A DNA stretch of 64,000 nucleotides from Lucinisca nassula (Eukaryota > Mollusca > Bivalvia > Lucinida > Lucinidae): the NCBI GenBank assembly GCA_963580285.1, contig OY757011.1, forward strand, positions 198,851,644 to 198,915,643, written 5' to 3'. Below the pieces are notes generated by a model. The model was given only the letters and a program-made list of their open reading frames with translations, ran no database searches and had not been told where the DNA came from. Both the position numbers and the translations under genes were made by a program. Of the stretch, positions 43,350 through 54,691 are shown piece by piece; position 1 is the first letter of the stretch; every line of letters begins with the position of its first letter.

Positions 43350-43560
43350 CTTATGCGGACCTCCGTGGCCTTGTGGATGAGAGCGCTGACTCTTAATCAT
43401 TACGTCTTTCATCGCTGTGGTTTGCGCTAAGCTCGGGCCACATGTGAGACACCTAGTTCTGCAACGGAAGGTTAGGTGTTTTTTCTCCAGGTACTCCGGT
43501 TTTCTCGCAACTTTGATTAACGATCGGCCTGAAATGAGAGAAATAATCTTGAAAGGGCCA
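43350..43560 (+). mobile_element. SINE with Leu-tRNA-like head, fragment
   Basis: Head GACCTCCGTGGCCTTGTGGA and GAGCGCTGACT, then a body (GTGAGACACCTAGTTCTGC, GTTTTTTCTCCAGG) that also occurs in part at 7210-7400. Confidence 0.5.
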
Positions 43561-43643
43561 TAAAAGCCAACAAAACCTCTTGACAGATGCAACGGTTGAT
43601 CTGAGTCGTCTCTGGTCGCACAAGTCTTATAGTTTTTTGTTGC

Positions 43644-44006
43644 ACAATTATGCAAACATGCCTATACCAATACATTGTAACCTTTATCGCCGAAAAAATG
43701 AAAATTTTAATATGAAAACTTGTGATATTTTTCTTATTTCTGCTCAAAATATAGATTGTGGGTACACGTTAGAACCGCCTCATAGAGGCGGTTCTAACAA
43801 GTACCCACAATCAATATCAAACAATCAAAATATAGATTGTGGGTACACGTTAGAACCGCCTCATAGAGGCGGTTCTAACAAGTACCCACAATCAATATTT
43901 TAGAGCAGGAATAAGAAAAATAAGGTTTACCCCTGTAGACACCAGTTTCACTATATAAAAGTGGGGTTCAAGGGGGTCAAAATTATATAGGCCTGTTTTC
44001 GTTATG
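43644..44006 (+). mobile_element. Hairpin MITE (type A) with duplicated central palindrome (intron 11)
   Basis: The family has ends like CATTACGAAAACACGCCTAT and TATAGGCGTGTTTTCGTGATG, two AT-rich arms with GAAATAAGAAAAATAAGG and a TATAAAAGTGGGGTTC block, and a central near-perfect palindrome reading TAGAACCGCCTC/GAGGCGGTTCTA. Here the central palindrome, with its GTGGGTAC flanks, occurs twice (about 43748-43816 and 43829-43897). The left end is slightly degenerate. The right end lies 30 nt before exon 12. Confidence 0.8.
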
Positions 44007-44036
44007 CATTTCTCATATACATATTAACTTTTTCAG

Positions 44037-44132
44037 AGGCGGAATTCTATCAGAATAGACCATGTTTTGAGAGACGAGAATATATCTGCCCCCATACCTC
44101 TTCCAAGAAAAAGCAATGATGAATCCTTCTGA
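44037..44132 (+). CDS. PIK3AP1-like: Gene 1 exon 12: C terminus and stop (codons 722-752)
   Basis: The acceptor is AACTTTTTCAG, with a good branch-like TATTAAC about 20 nt upstream. The exon begins RRNSIRIDHVLRD and ends PIPLPRKSNDESF then TGA at 44130-44132. RRNS fits a basophilic-kinase site and the end is proline-rich. A hairpin MITE ends at 44006, only 30 nt before the exon. The joined CDS is an exact multiple of three with no internal stop, which supports this as the terminal exon. Confidence 0.75.
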   Translation, partial: RRNSIRIDHVLRDENISAPIPLPRKSNDESF

Positions 44133-44340
44133 TAGATGGACTCCAAGTTAAACATCTAGTCAAAATAACACAAACATTACACCAAAAAACTAAATTGGCG
44201 AGAATGTGGTGTTGAAAGACTGAGCCGTATTTCGCGGAGAAGCATATCTTTAATGGAAGGAAGTAAAGTCTTTTCAAAGTTATTTTTGCCTTGTTTTCAA
44301 TAAGGCAAAGGAACACTCCTGCATAACAATGACCAATCGT
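44133..44340 (+). other. Probable start of gene 1 3' UTR
   Basis: Non-coding AT-rich sequence directly after the stop codon. No AATAAA is seen here. The first good one is at 44781-44786, beyond an antisense LINE remnant, so the 3' UTR may run through that remnant or end earlier with a variant signal. Confidence 0.4.
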
Positions 44341-44720
44341 TATCAAACAAATGCATAAAGTGCTACTGTGTATGTGTTCTAAGATGTCTAGTGAGACCAA
44401 TCTTAGCTCTTAAGTGCCTGGTACAGATAGAGCAAGACATGTCAGGGGAGAAAAAAGCTCTGTTGGTGATGCCTTAGCTCTTGCTTTGCTCTGAGTTTGT
44501 TTTTCCTGGGATTTGAGCATGTTTTTCTTGGGATTTGCTAATTCGTTTTGCCTCATAATCACCAGTACCCTTCTGATGACGCCTAGCTGCATTGCTCACT
44601 CCTGTGCAATTCGTTCCAATGACTCTGTGTTAACATGTCGAAGTTCCTGGGAGGCTTTGAGGGTGTCCTTGTATCGCTTCTTCTCATCATGAGGGCGTTT
44701 TTCCACTTGTAGTTCTCAAT
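44340..44720 (-). pseudogene. Non-LTR retrotransposon ORF2 C-terminal remnant with terminal zinc finger
   Basis: Minus strand, several frames. It holds a YKDTLK-like motif and SHWNELHRSE in the region that follows RT in many invertebrate LINEs, then MSCSICTRHLRAKIGLTRHL, a CxxC...HxxxxH finger that closes such ORFs. It is antisense to the 3' end of gene 1. Confidence 0.6.
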
Positions 44721-45350
44721 AGATCTTCTTTGACAAACGTTAATGAGGTATTCCATACTGATCATGAACATATAGACCGCAATAAATGAAAATGATTTTC
44801 TGTACATGTCTGCTCAGCAAGGACACAAGACAGTCTGTGTGTCCAAGCAATGCTATTAGAGTGACAAAACCGTGTGGCAAACTGCATTTTTCATGGCTCC
44901 GAAACTGATATTCAAGTTGCCTCGTATAAATTAGTTATACTTTTCATATTTCTGCTGCAAACCTCGTTAGAACAGACCCATTGGGACTGTTCTAACGAAT
45001 ACCCACAATCTATTGAAGCAGTCATAATGAATAGTAAACAAAAACTAAGGAAAGTATTGTTCACCCCTGTAATCCGTATAAAGTTTGATTTACAAAGGTG
45101 TTCCAACACGGTCTTGTTAACGTGCATATGTGATATTCATTAAGTGCTTGTTTCTTTTGAAAAGAAAGGTTGTATACAGACATGTATTGCATTTATTACT
45201 TAACAGTATTATTCATAATTATAAGAGGAAAACTTCAATGGCTCGAGCAACAATGTTTACTATGGCTAATTGGAAATCCACTTTGAGTTCCTAGGGCATT
45301 CTTTTCATAGAATCCGTTATCAGTATATTTAGGATAGTTAAGGGGGTTCT

Positions 45351-45634
45351 CATCACGAAAACACACCTATATAATTCTGACCTTTGAACCCCACGTTTAT
45401 ATAGCAAAACTGGTGATTACAGGGTTTAACCTTGTTTTCCATATTATTGCTCTAAAATATAGAGTGTGTGTACTCGTTAGAACCGCCTCGATATCGAGGC
45501 GGTTCTAAAGTGTACCCACAATCTATATTTTGAGCAGCAATAAGTAAAATAAATGTCACAATTTTTCATCTTAAAATTTTCATTATTCGGCCGTGAAATT
45601 TACGATGTATTTGTATAGACATGTTTTCGTATTG
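45351..45634. mobile_element. Hairpin MITE (type A)
   Basis: Ends CATCACGAAAACACACC and GACATGTTTTCGTATTG; the centre reads CCTCGATATCGAGG, a perfect palindrome. Confidence 0.8.
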
Positions 45635-45946
45635 TGTTTTATCTTAAATATTATAGTTTGTGTTGTTATTAGAATTGCCATGGTAAGGCGATCACAACTT
45701 ATATGTGTTTATAGAATATTGTTGAAAAGATATCCCTATATCATTCTCAGAATATCTCTTTAACCGCTGCTATACATGTAATTAATTACCATTTGAGCTG
45801 TGTGAATCTCCCTTGTCTCGAATAAGTTTTCATACCCACAATGGTATTATGTTGTGTGTACAGTACTAATAAGAATCGCCAAGCTAAGGCAATTTTAATG
45901 AGTACTCACAATTTCATGTACTAGTATTTAATAGAAAATTGAACGG

Positions 45947-46490
45947 CCCCTGACCATTGGGGCTTGAAGAAATAGATCGGCTGCATGATGCTTCCACGCA
46001 GAGCTGAAACCGACCCACACATGAGTACTGGTAAACCACTTAAAGGAGCTAAGCCTGCCCAGGCAAAGCGGTGCGAGTCGGACTGTCCATGATAATAAAA
46101 CCTATTAGTTTCATTGGGCGGCAGGGCTTGAGATGTCCAGCAACGTCTCCAAAATGACCTTTAAAGTGTTGACGGGGACGTTAAACCTCAAGTCAGCCTC
46201 GATAGCGCAGTGGTTAACGCGTTCTACTTATGATCGCGAGGTTGTGCGTTCGAATCCCACCACCACTGGTATCGAGTTGTGTCCTTGGGCAAGACACGTA
46301 ATGACACTCCCCCACTCCACCCAGGTGTAAATGAGTAGCGGTGATGTAAAAGCCACTGCCTCTCTCTAATGCGCGCGTGAAAACACCCGGAATGAGTGTT
46401 TGAGAGCGATTGAATAAGCTTGAAGCTTTCATCGCAATCGAACTAAAATAAATTGGTATAAACTAAACCTCAAATCAAAAATCAAAACAA
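45947..46490 (+). mobile_element. S1 retroposon interrupted by SINE S4
   Basis: Head and body at 45947-46195, tail at about 46462-46490, with the S4 SINE between. Confidence 0.75.
46196..46460 (+). mobile_element. SINE S4, full-length, nested in an S1 SINE tail
   Basis: The head is CCTCGATAGCGCAGTGGTTA with B box CGTTCGAATCC, and the body ends AATCGAACTAAAATAAATTGG. It is flanked by near-identical TAAACCTCAAGTCA and TAAACCTCAAATCA, the split tail of an S1 copy that served as target. Confidence 0.8.
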
Positions 46491-46678
46491 TAGAAGATTG
46501 AAAATCTATATATTACCCCCTTAAGTCTCTTTGCCCATCGTTATAATGAACTCACAGTCGTTCGAACCTCCTTGTCCCGAGTAAGTTTTCATCCTCACAA
46601 GATTATGAAGATAAGGCAAATTTAATGAATACTCACAACTTGATATACAAGTATTTAATAAACTATTGAAAAGCTATG

Positions 46679-46943
46679 CATCACGAAAACACGCCTATAT
46701 TATTTTGACCCCCTTGAACCCCACTTTTATATAGTAAAACTGGGGTTTTAGGGGGAAACCTTATTTTTCTTATTTCACCTCTAAAATATAGATTGTGGGT
46801 ACTCGTTACAACCGCCTTAACGAGTGCCCACAATCTATATTTTAAGCAGAAATAAGAAAAATATTTCAATTTTTCATCATAAAACGTTCATATTTTCGGT
46901 GATAAAGGTGGCAATGTATTTGTATAGGCATTTTTGCGTAATG
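46679..46943. mobile_element. Hairpin MITE (type A), shortened centre
   Basis: Ends CATCACGAAAACACGCC and GCATTTTTGCGTAATG. Confidence 0.75.
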
Positions 46944-47330
46944 ACTATATTACCCTCAGATGATAAGACTTAGTCTCCTTACCAATCATTATACTTGAGC
47001 TACCCTTGTATCGAATAAGATTTCATAGTGATAAAAGTGTTCGAGGTATTGAAGTTCGACTCTGTGACGTGTAATGTCAGAAGGGATGTTTTAATGTGCA
47101 GAAAAATATTATCCCGATACAATACTATTTTCATGGCAGAAAGAAATGGTGCATTACAAAAGAACATTGTCTTATTGTCTACTAAGATTATTCTGAAGCC
47201 AGGATATGCATAATCTACTTGAAATTAATAAATAAAAAAGATTCACTTGTACAATCCCGCTTCCACTATGTTCGCTATGATCAGTTTGTTTTCTTGTTTG
47301 ATTGTTGTTGTTGTTGTTTTTTTTTTTTTT

Positions 47331-49391
47331 TTGCTCACCTGTCAGTGCGTGCGTGTGTGCGTGTGTCCGTAAACAATTTCTTCAAAGGACATCTCCTCTT
47401 AAACCACTTATCGGATTTTGACCAAACTTCACAGGAATGATCCTTAGGTGGTCCCCTTTCAAAGTTGTTCAAATGGTTCTGGTCCATTGCACATCTAGGT
47501 CACAGGAGCTAAAATAGATTTTTTAATGAAAACTTAGAAAAATCTTCTTCTCTGAAACTGCAAGGCCCACCCAGGTCTTTAATATTTGTAATGACGCTTC
47601 TTCTAGTGGACCTCTACCACGACTGTTCAAATAATAGCCATGGGGCCAAAAATGCCGTCTCGCCGGGACCCAGCGGTTTTACATAGACTTATATTGGGAA
47701 AACCTTTACAAATCTTCTTGTCTGAAACCAGACGGCCCAGATGTTTGATATTTGGTTTGAAGTTGCATCTAGTGGACCTCTACCAAGATTCTTCAAATTA
47801 TAGACCTGGGGCTAAAAATGTCCCCCCCCCCCCCCGTGCCAGGGCCCTCCGGTTTTACATAGACTTATACAGGGAAAACCTTTGAAAGTCTTCTTCTCTG
47901 AAACCGCAAGACCTAGATCTTTAATATTTGTAATGAAGCTTCATCTATCTGACCTCTACCAAGATTGTTCATCATTATAGCCCTGTGGCCAAAAATGCCC
48001 CCGCGCTAGTGCCCACCAGTTTTACATAGACTTATATAGGGAAAACCTTTAAACATCTTCTTGTCTGAAACCAGATGGCCTAGGTGTTTGATATTTGGTA
48101 TGAAGTTATATCTAGTGGACCTCTACCAAGATTGTTCAAATTATAGCGCTGGGGCCAAAAATGCCCCCGCAACATGGCCCACTGGTTTTACATCATAGAC
48201 TTAAATAGGGAAAACCTTTGAAAGTCTTCTTCTCTGAAACTGCAAGGCCCAGGTCTTTGATATTTATAATGAAGCTTCATCTAGTGGACCTCTAGCAAGA
48301 TGGTTCAAATTATAGCCCTGGGGCCAAAAATGCTCCCACGCCAGAGCCCACCAGTTTTACTTAGACTCATATAGGGAAAACCTTTAAAAATCTTCTTGTC
48401 TGAAACCAGATGGACCAGGTGTTTGATATTTGGTATGAAGTTGTATCTAATTGACCTCTACCAAGATTGTTCAAACCATAGCCCTTGGACAAAAATTGCC
48501 CCGCGCCAGGGCCTACCGATTTTACATAGACTTATATAGGGAAAACCTGAGAAAGTCTTCTTCTCAGAAACCGCAAGGCCCAGGTCTTTGATATTTGTAG
48601 CTTCATCTAGTGGACCTCTACCAAGATTGTTCAAATTATAGCCCTGGGGCCAAGTAATGCCCCCGCACCAGGACATACCAGTTTGTCTGAAACCGGATGG
48701 CCAATTTGTTTGAAATTTGGTATGAAGTTGTATCTATTGGGCCTCTACCAAGTTTGTTCAAAATATAGCCCTGGGGCCACAATTAGCCCGGCGACAGGGC
48801 CCACTGGTTTTACATAGACTGACATAGGAAAAAACTTTAAAAATCTTCCTGCCTGAAACCAGAAGGATAGGTCTTTGATGTTTGGTATGAAGCCTCGTCT
48901 AGTTGACCTCTAACAAGCGTTTTCAACTTATAGTCCTGGAACCAAAAATGACCCTGTGCCCCACTGGTTTTACCTAGTCTTGTATACGGTGAAACCAGAA
49001 GGCCCAGGTCTTTGATATTTGGTAGGAAGATGCAGAAGACCAAGGTATGAAACTTCATCTAACTGACCTATACCAAGTTGTCAAAATTATAGCCCTGGGG
49101 CCACAAAATTCCCCATAGTAGGGGCCAACTGGTTTTACATAGACTTGTATATGGGAAACCTTTAAAAATATTCTCGTCTGAAACCCAAAGGCCTAGGTAT
49201 TGTATTGTTAGTAAGACTGACTACTGGTGCACTAGGACCTAACTATGGGTGTCCAAATAGTGATATACAAGTCAGCTCTGTATTGTCACAGGGAACCACT
49301 GACTCATATGTCTACTCTTATTTTCTGAACATTGCTTATGATCATCTGGTGACAGGTGAGCGATACAGGGCCATCTTGGCCCTCTTGTTTA
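47331..49391. mobile_element. Minisatellite-bearing element, about 170-bp period
   Basis: Left end TGCTCACCTGTCAG and right end GACAGGTGAGCGATACAGGG are inverted. Between are about ten diverged units, each with GGTTTTACATAGACTTATAT, CTTCTTGTCTGAAACC and CCTCTACCAAGATTGTTC. Period varies from about 160 to 178. Confidence 0.8.
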
Positions 49392-49512
49392 TAAATTGAG
49401 ATACGAGTATGTATATTGAATTTATGTATAATACATGCATGATTATTCACCTCAATGCTTTGCTAAGGTACATGTATCTGTTATCGAATTAAAAATTGTA
49501 AGTCACATCACC

Positions 49513-49817
49513 ATAGCAGGTTTGTTCGTTTGATTTGAGGTTTAACGTCCCAGTCAACACTATATAGGTCATTTTGGAGACGTTGCTTCGAGTTTTATGG
49601 TACTTTTACCCGACATTGAGATGAAAAGATATCTCAAGCCCTGTCGTCCCATGAAACCAATAGTGTTTATAAGCCTGGACGGTCCGACTCGCACCACTTT
49701 GCCTGGGCAGGCTTAGATCCACTAAGTGGTTTACCAGTACTTGTGTGCGGTCGGTTTCAGCTCTGCGTGGAAGCATCATGCAGCCCATATATATCTTCAA
49801 GCGCCGATGGGTAGGGG
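49513..49817 (-). mobile_element. S1 retroposon
   Basis: Tail TTTGATTTGAGG at the left and head GCGCCGATGGGTAGGGG at the right; diverged. Confidence 0.75.
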
Positions 49818-49967
49818 TCGAAATAACTGTAACATGCTTGTGTACTAAAATGGTCTCTCCTGTCTCTAACAATTTCAGATTAAAACGTTTGATATTCAAA
49901 TATGGATTATGAGTGCTCGTTAGAACCGCCGCATTCTATGTTTTTGAGCAAACATAAGGAAAACTAA

Positions 49968-50115
49968 AGCTGTCAGTGAAACTGACTAGGGCCCCGGCAG
50001 CGCTATCAGAGGAGTAGGAAAATTTGTGGACGGACAGACGGACAGACAGACAGACAGACGGACGGACAGAGTGATTACTATAGGGCACCCACACTTTCAG
50101 TGCGGGGCCCTAATA
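49968..50115. repeat. Element with GACA/GACG-rich tract
   Basis: GGGCCCCGGCAGCG near the left and GTGCGGGGCCCTAATAATG at the right bracket a GGACAGACAGACAGACG tract. Confidence 0.5.
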
Positions 50116-50731
50116 ATGAATACCCCCATAAACCAGACTTTTCTTGTTTAAGAGGGATGTTCATTACATGGACTTGTTAACCTGGCGTAGACTACATTAC
50201 TGCTTACGAGGAGGCTCAGTAAAGCCGAAACTCCTATCTTTAGCCCTGTGTTCTTTTTCCTTAAGGCAATCCATCCTGTTAACAAGTTCGTGTAATGATC
50301 CACCTAATTAAGGGAAGTTGTATACATAAGTTCCTTTATTTTTGCTAAAACATATATATTGTGGGGATTCATTGAAGCACTTCCAATGAGCAACCACTAT
50401 ATAAACTGCGTGGAAGCATCATGCAGCCCATCTTTTCCTTCAAGCCCCGATGGACAGGGGCGTTTTGTTACTTTTTGTCCAAATATAGATTGTTGGTGAC
50501 CGTTATAACTGCTTCATTGTTGCGGTTCTAACGAGTACCCTCAGTCTGTGTATAGAAAATAACGCACGAATACCCATGTAAAAGTTAAGAGCAGTATTCG
50601 TTACACGGACTAGTTTAAGTGACGAGAGTAAACCGTTTGCAGATGAACATTTCTGTGTAAAGTAGTATATGTCTCATACCTGACCCAAATATCGATGTTT
50701 AATGTTTGCGCCACCCATCTGTGTAATTCTT

Positions 50732-51008
50732 CATTACGAAAACACGCACGCCTATACAAATACATTATAACCTTTACCTGTAAAAAAAAATAAGATGAAA
50801 GAATTGTGACAATTTTCTTATTTCTGCTCAAAATATAGATTGTTGGTACTCGTTAGAACCGCCTCATCGAGGCGGTTCTAACGAATACCTACAATCTATA
50901 TTTTAGAGCAGAAATAAGAAAATGAGGCATACCCCTGTGAACCCCAGTTTTTCTGTTTAAAAGTGGGGTTCAAGTGGTTCAGAATTATATAGGCATGTTT
51001 TCGTGATG
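50732..51008. mobile_element. Hairpin MITE (type A)
   Basis: Ends CATTACGAAAACACGCA and GGCATGTTTTCGTGATG; central palindrome near 50850-50890. Confidence 0.8.
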
Positions 51009-51337
51009 TATAAACCCCATTTTCACATTAAAAAGTGGGGTTTGCATTGTTGTTCCTATCACGTCATATTTTCATTTATTACTGTTATGAGTGTATAAGT
51101 GAAAGTACATGTACTAACATTGTTTTAATATATTGCGTGGAATTGATGATTAAAATGGTGAACATTATCAAAAAAATAGAATATTCTGATTGATTTTTGT
51201 TTTTGTTTTCTGCCCAGCTGTACTTGGCTTCATTAGTCATACTGTATGGTTCTTCACAAAAATGATCAGCCATTTTTCTGGTCAGAGATTTTCCCGTTTT
51301 CTTTTCCGAATGTTACTACTACCAGAGTTGTTTTAGA

Positions 51338-51500
51338 AGCCTCCCTGGTCCAGACGTAAAGCTATACACCTCATAAACCAGGGGCCATGTGTTCGATTCC
51401 GAGTTTCTCTAGATTTTCGGCTGAGACTTCAAAACGAAATCCCCTCTCCATAGGATTGATGTCTTCAACTGAAATTGAGCGCACCCCCGTCCAGCAGGGC
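51338..51500 (+). mobile_element. tRNA-like SINE fragment upstream of an S1 copy
   Basis: GCCTCCCTGGTCCAGACGT and a GTGTTCGATTCCGAG box resemble a tRNA-derived head. The body is cut by an S1 insertion at about 51503. Confidence 0.45.
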
Positions 51501-51502
51501 TT

Positions 51503-51797
51503 GTTTTTGTTTGATTTGAGGTTTAACGTCCCCGTCAACTTTGTATAGGTCATTTTGGAGACGTTGCTTCCAATTTTGTGGGACATTTACCCGCCATAGA
51601 GATGAAATGAAATCTCAAGACCTGTCGCCCTATAAAACCAATAGGGTTTATAAGCATGGACGGTCCGGCTCGCACCGCTTTGCCTCGGCAGGCTTGCATC
51701 CTCTAAGTTGTTTACCAGTGCCCATGTGCAGTCGTTTTCAGCTCTGCGTGGAAGCATCATGCAGCCCATCTATTTCTTCAAGCCCCGATGGGCGGGG
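51503..51797 (-). mobile_element. S1 retroposon
   Basis: Complete from GTTTGATTTGAGG to GATGGGCGGGG, inserted behind a tRNA-like SINE fragment and followed by an inverted diverged relative (51800-52075). Confidence 0.75.
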
Positions 51798-51799
51798 TC

Positions 51800-52075
51800 C
51801 CTCAAGGAGGGCTTGGAAAAATAGATTTGGCTGCGCGGTGTTTCCGCGCAGACCTGAAACCGACAGAGCTTGAGTACTGGTAAACCGCTTATAATGTAAA
51901 AGCCTAACCAGGAAAAGTGGTGCGAATCGAACCGCTCATTAAACCCTAGTCGTTTCTTTGGGCGGTAGGGTTTGATATGTCATTTTATCTCGATCACAAA
52001 ATCAGAAGCAATGACTCCTAAATGACCCAAATAGTGTTGACGGGTATGTTAGATCTCCAAACAAACAAACTAAAA
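51800..52075 (+). mobile_element. Diverged S1-related retroposon
   Basis: Shares GGCTTGGAAAAATAGAT, GCGCGGTGTTTCCGCGCAG and an AACAAACAAAC tail with S1 but differs at many positions, so it is probably a subfamily. Further pieces of this subfamily occur at about 63480-63535 and 63800-64000. Confidence 0.6.
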
Positions 52076-52342
52076 TTGAACTGGTAAAACAAAATTTCTG
52101 CGCCTTAATTGTCTACAAACCGCAAACGTTAAAATGGAATATACCTCGTGTTGTTTTTTTCCACAATCAGTCATTTAGTTCCATGTAATGAGCTCCCCTC
52201 AAAACTCTCCTTTATAAAGAAAAAACTGGGGTTTGCAGGCGTATACGTTATTTTTATCATTTCACCTCCAAACATCAGAGCCCTTACAATCTATGTTTGG
52301 AACAGAAATAAGAACATTAAAAAAAAAGAACATCTGAAAAAT

Positions 52343-52579
52343 TAACCTTATCTTGCTGTTCACAACAACCCCTATCTTTGAAAACAGTGTAGATCCTGAT
52401 CAGATGGCTTCTCCAGTATAGATCCAGATCAGATGGCTTCTGAAGAAGCCATCTGATCAGGATCTACACTGTTTGGCATTCAGTTTATGAATTGTAGCAG
52501 TAAATTACATCAAGTAATTTGATTGGTTGATAGACAGAAATGGGTGTGGCTTAAATGAATATTCAGCAAGATAAGGGTA
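52343..52579. mobile_element. TTAA-type MITE, family P3
   Basis: Ends TTAACCTTATCTTGCTG and CAGCAAGATAAGGGTAA with a core hairpin GATCAGATGGCTTCT. Related to P1/P2 by the AACAGTGTAGATCCTGATCA block. Confidence 0.7.
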
Positions 52580-52689
52580 AATGCTTGTTTTAGAGGGCAT
52601 TTACGACACGGGTGTGTTTTACAGTAATATAATTTATGCCTGCCAACAGGCAATAATATATAATACTGACTACAAGATCAGGGGTCGCT

Positions 52690-52893
52690 TGTTTGATTTC
52701 CAAGCAATAAAAAACATACAAGCGCATGAACTTGAAAGCGGCAAATTAATATTTAAATGGCAGATATGAAAAAAATGTTCTAATATTGAACAGTAAACTT
52801 CAGACTGGTATATTGAGACCCAAGACAAAAATAATATATAAACTGATTAAAATATCATAAAATCAAAGATGGGGAAACCAATTTATGCGCCTC
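52690..52893 (+). repeat. Direct repeat, left copy
   Basis: About 200 bp nearly identical to 53925-54118, including CTTCAGACTGGTAT, CAAGACAAAAATAATATAT and the end ATTTATGCGCC. The left copy of the first 70 nt is more diverged. Confidence 0.8.
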
Positions 52894-53223
52894 TCCGAAA
52901 CCACAATCAGAATGGATGAAACACTTTTAAAGAAAACCGGGTTCTGGTGATTTAGGGGATGGTGGTTGGGTTGACAATTGTTTCACATTTTATAACTTTG
53001 GAATCCTTCCAAAAGAGGAAGGCTCCCTCCGGGGTTTATGCAAGGGAGGTGAGAGTTCTTTTTAGAATGATTTCCCTTTGAAGGAAAATAGGAAAGATAA
53101 TCCTTACGCGAGCGAGGAGAGGTAACTACCAGACTATCAGCGAAGTCTGCATAAAAGTGTTACCTCCCTTTACCACAGTATGCTGCTACAGACAATAATA
53201 CTGACTTGACTACAATAGCAAGG

Positions 53224-53224
<1 letters not shown>

Positions 53225-53299
<75 letters not shown>
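53225..53299. repeat. (TATC)n microsatellite
   Basis: About 18 perfect units. Confidence 0.95.
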
Positions 53300-53300
<1 letters not shown>

Positions 53301-53459
53301 CTTATACTGAGTAGGTCATATTTGGCCATTACCTAAGTTGATTGGGTGGCTTTTAGAATTTAGCTGAAAAAAAAAAATAGAAGAGTCGCTGGATGCGTCC
53401 TTAAAAATATTTACAATCTGCATAACAGAGGTATCCTAAAACGCATACCTCTGAGTCTC

Positions 53460-53950
53460 AATCTTACACTGTACCGGACTTCGCATTCACCGCAGAGGAG
53501 GGAAGACTGTTCCATAGTTCTAGGAAAGAAGTTCTTCAGTTCATCGCTCTAGGACTGGTCCCTACGATATGTTGAATTGTTTGCTTTTAATGCCCTTGTT
53601 TGGGTTAACGCTGTTACAGGGGCAAGTACCTATCTTTATTAATAGACACTGTATCAGAGTGTATGTTATAGATAAGGTTAAAGAGGACTTTTCACGACGG
53701 GCCTCCAGGGACGGCCACTCTAGTTCATTCAGCATGTCACCGACGCTACTTCTATTTCGCCATTGTCTGCAGGTCCATCGAGCAGCTGTCCTCTGCACCG
53801 TTCCCAACCGCCGAATCCGAGCCCCAACACAGGGACGCCAAACGGGTGATGCATACCCAAGCCGAGGGCAAACCAGTGCCCTACATGTATATGCAACAAC
53901 CTTTGTCTGTCTTCCTCGCTCGTTTGATATCCATGCAAGCCAAAACATAC
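53460..53950 (-). pseudogene. Jockey/CR1-type non-LTR retrotransposon RT C-terminal remnant
   Basis: The minus strand encodes CPRLGYASPVWRP, a TVQRTAARW stretch, a SSVGDMLNELEWPSLEARR block and, in another frame, an NFFPRT-like ending. These are the usual order after the RT catalytic core in jockey- and CR1-like elements. Frame changes and stops show decay. It lies between two direct repeats. Confidence 0.75.
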
Positions 53951-54118
53951 AAGGACATGAACTTGAAAACGGCTATTTAATATTTAAATGACGGATATAA
54001 AAAAAAGTGTTCAATTCAGTAAACTTCAGACTGGTATCTTGAGACCCAAGACAAAAATAATATATAAACTGATTAAAATATCATAAAATCATAGATGGGG
54101 AAACAAATTTATGCGCCA
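53925..54118 (+). repeat. Direct repeat, right copy
   Basis: Partner of 52690-52893; a LINE remnant and a TATC microsatellite lie between the two. Confidence 0.8.
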
Positions 54119-54411
54119 TATATTGCTGCAAGCAATGCCCCCATTATGTTTTCCACAGTCAGTGACTCTGAACTGACATGAATCTTTGATAAGCAATGGC
54201 ATGCACCTGTTCCCTTTCATATCTTTATTATTTTCCTGGTTTGGGATATGCCTTTTTTTAAAATCCTTTAATACACATTTACTGTTATATTATTGCTGCA
54301 TTTACTCTCAGATGAGGAGAAGGTATATAAATGCATAGTGTGGTGGTGGAAAGACAAACATTGCAAACCCATTTCAGAGGAAGCGGTCTGATATGGGTCC
54401 ACAATGTTTTC

Positions 54412-54691
54412 TATCACGTGAACAAGTCCGTGAAAGGAAGACCCCCTATACCCCACTTTATATAGAGAAAACTGGGGTTTACGGGGGTATACATTGTTTT
54501 TCTTAGTTTTTGCTCCAAGACATAGGTTATGGGTACTCGTTAGAACCGCCTCAGTGAGGCGGTTCTAACGAGCATCCACAACCTATGTTTGCAGTATTTA
54601 TAAGAAAAATATCACGGATTTTCATCAGGAAGATTGCAATTTTCGAGATTTGAAAAAATGCACTATGTTGCACGGGTGTGTTATCGTGATG
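54412..54691. mobile_element. Hairpin MITE (type B)
   Basis: Ends TATCACGTGAACAAG and GTGTGTTATCGTGATG; central palindrome near 54533-54572. Confidence 0.8.

Larger units (their letters stand above)
5537..44132 (+). other. PIK3AP1-like: Gene 1: PIK3AP1/BANK1/Stumps-family adaptor, complete 12-exon locus
   Basis: Twelve exons splice by eye into 2259 nt (752 codons plus stop). Every junction has GT/AG ends and matching phase (0,1,1,1,1,1,0,0,1,0,0). Order of parts: TIR-like domain (about 1-135), IPT/TIG-like strand region of the DBB domain (about 175-245), a Ser/Pro/Tyr linker (about 250-345), helical DBB part (about 346-404), ankyrin-like segment (about 411-470), then a disordered tail with a YMRM motif at 517-520, proline-rich patches and basic clusters. 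Vertebrate PIK3AP1 and BANK1 have the same order and a length near 800 residues. These cytosolic adaptors are tyrosine-phosphorylated and recruit PI3-kinase downstream of immune receptors; Drosophila Stumps does the equivalent for FGF receptors. Family assignment is strong. Which vertebrate paralog it equals is not decided, and invertebrates may have one common ancestor of both. Introns total about 36 kb, mostly transposons. Confidence 0.9.

Noticed and set aside
43580..43903. 107-codon ORF with repeated CGYTLEPPHRGGSNKYPQ
   Set aside because: Translation of the duplicated hairpin of a MITE; similar peptides appear at every copy.
53569..53991. 140-codon + strand ORF
   Set aside because: Antisense shadow of the LINE RT remnant.
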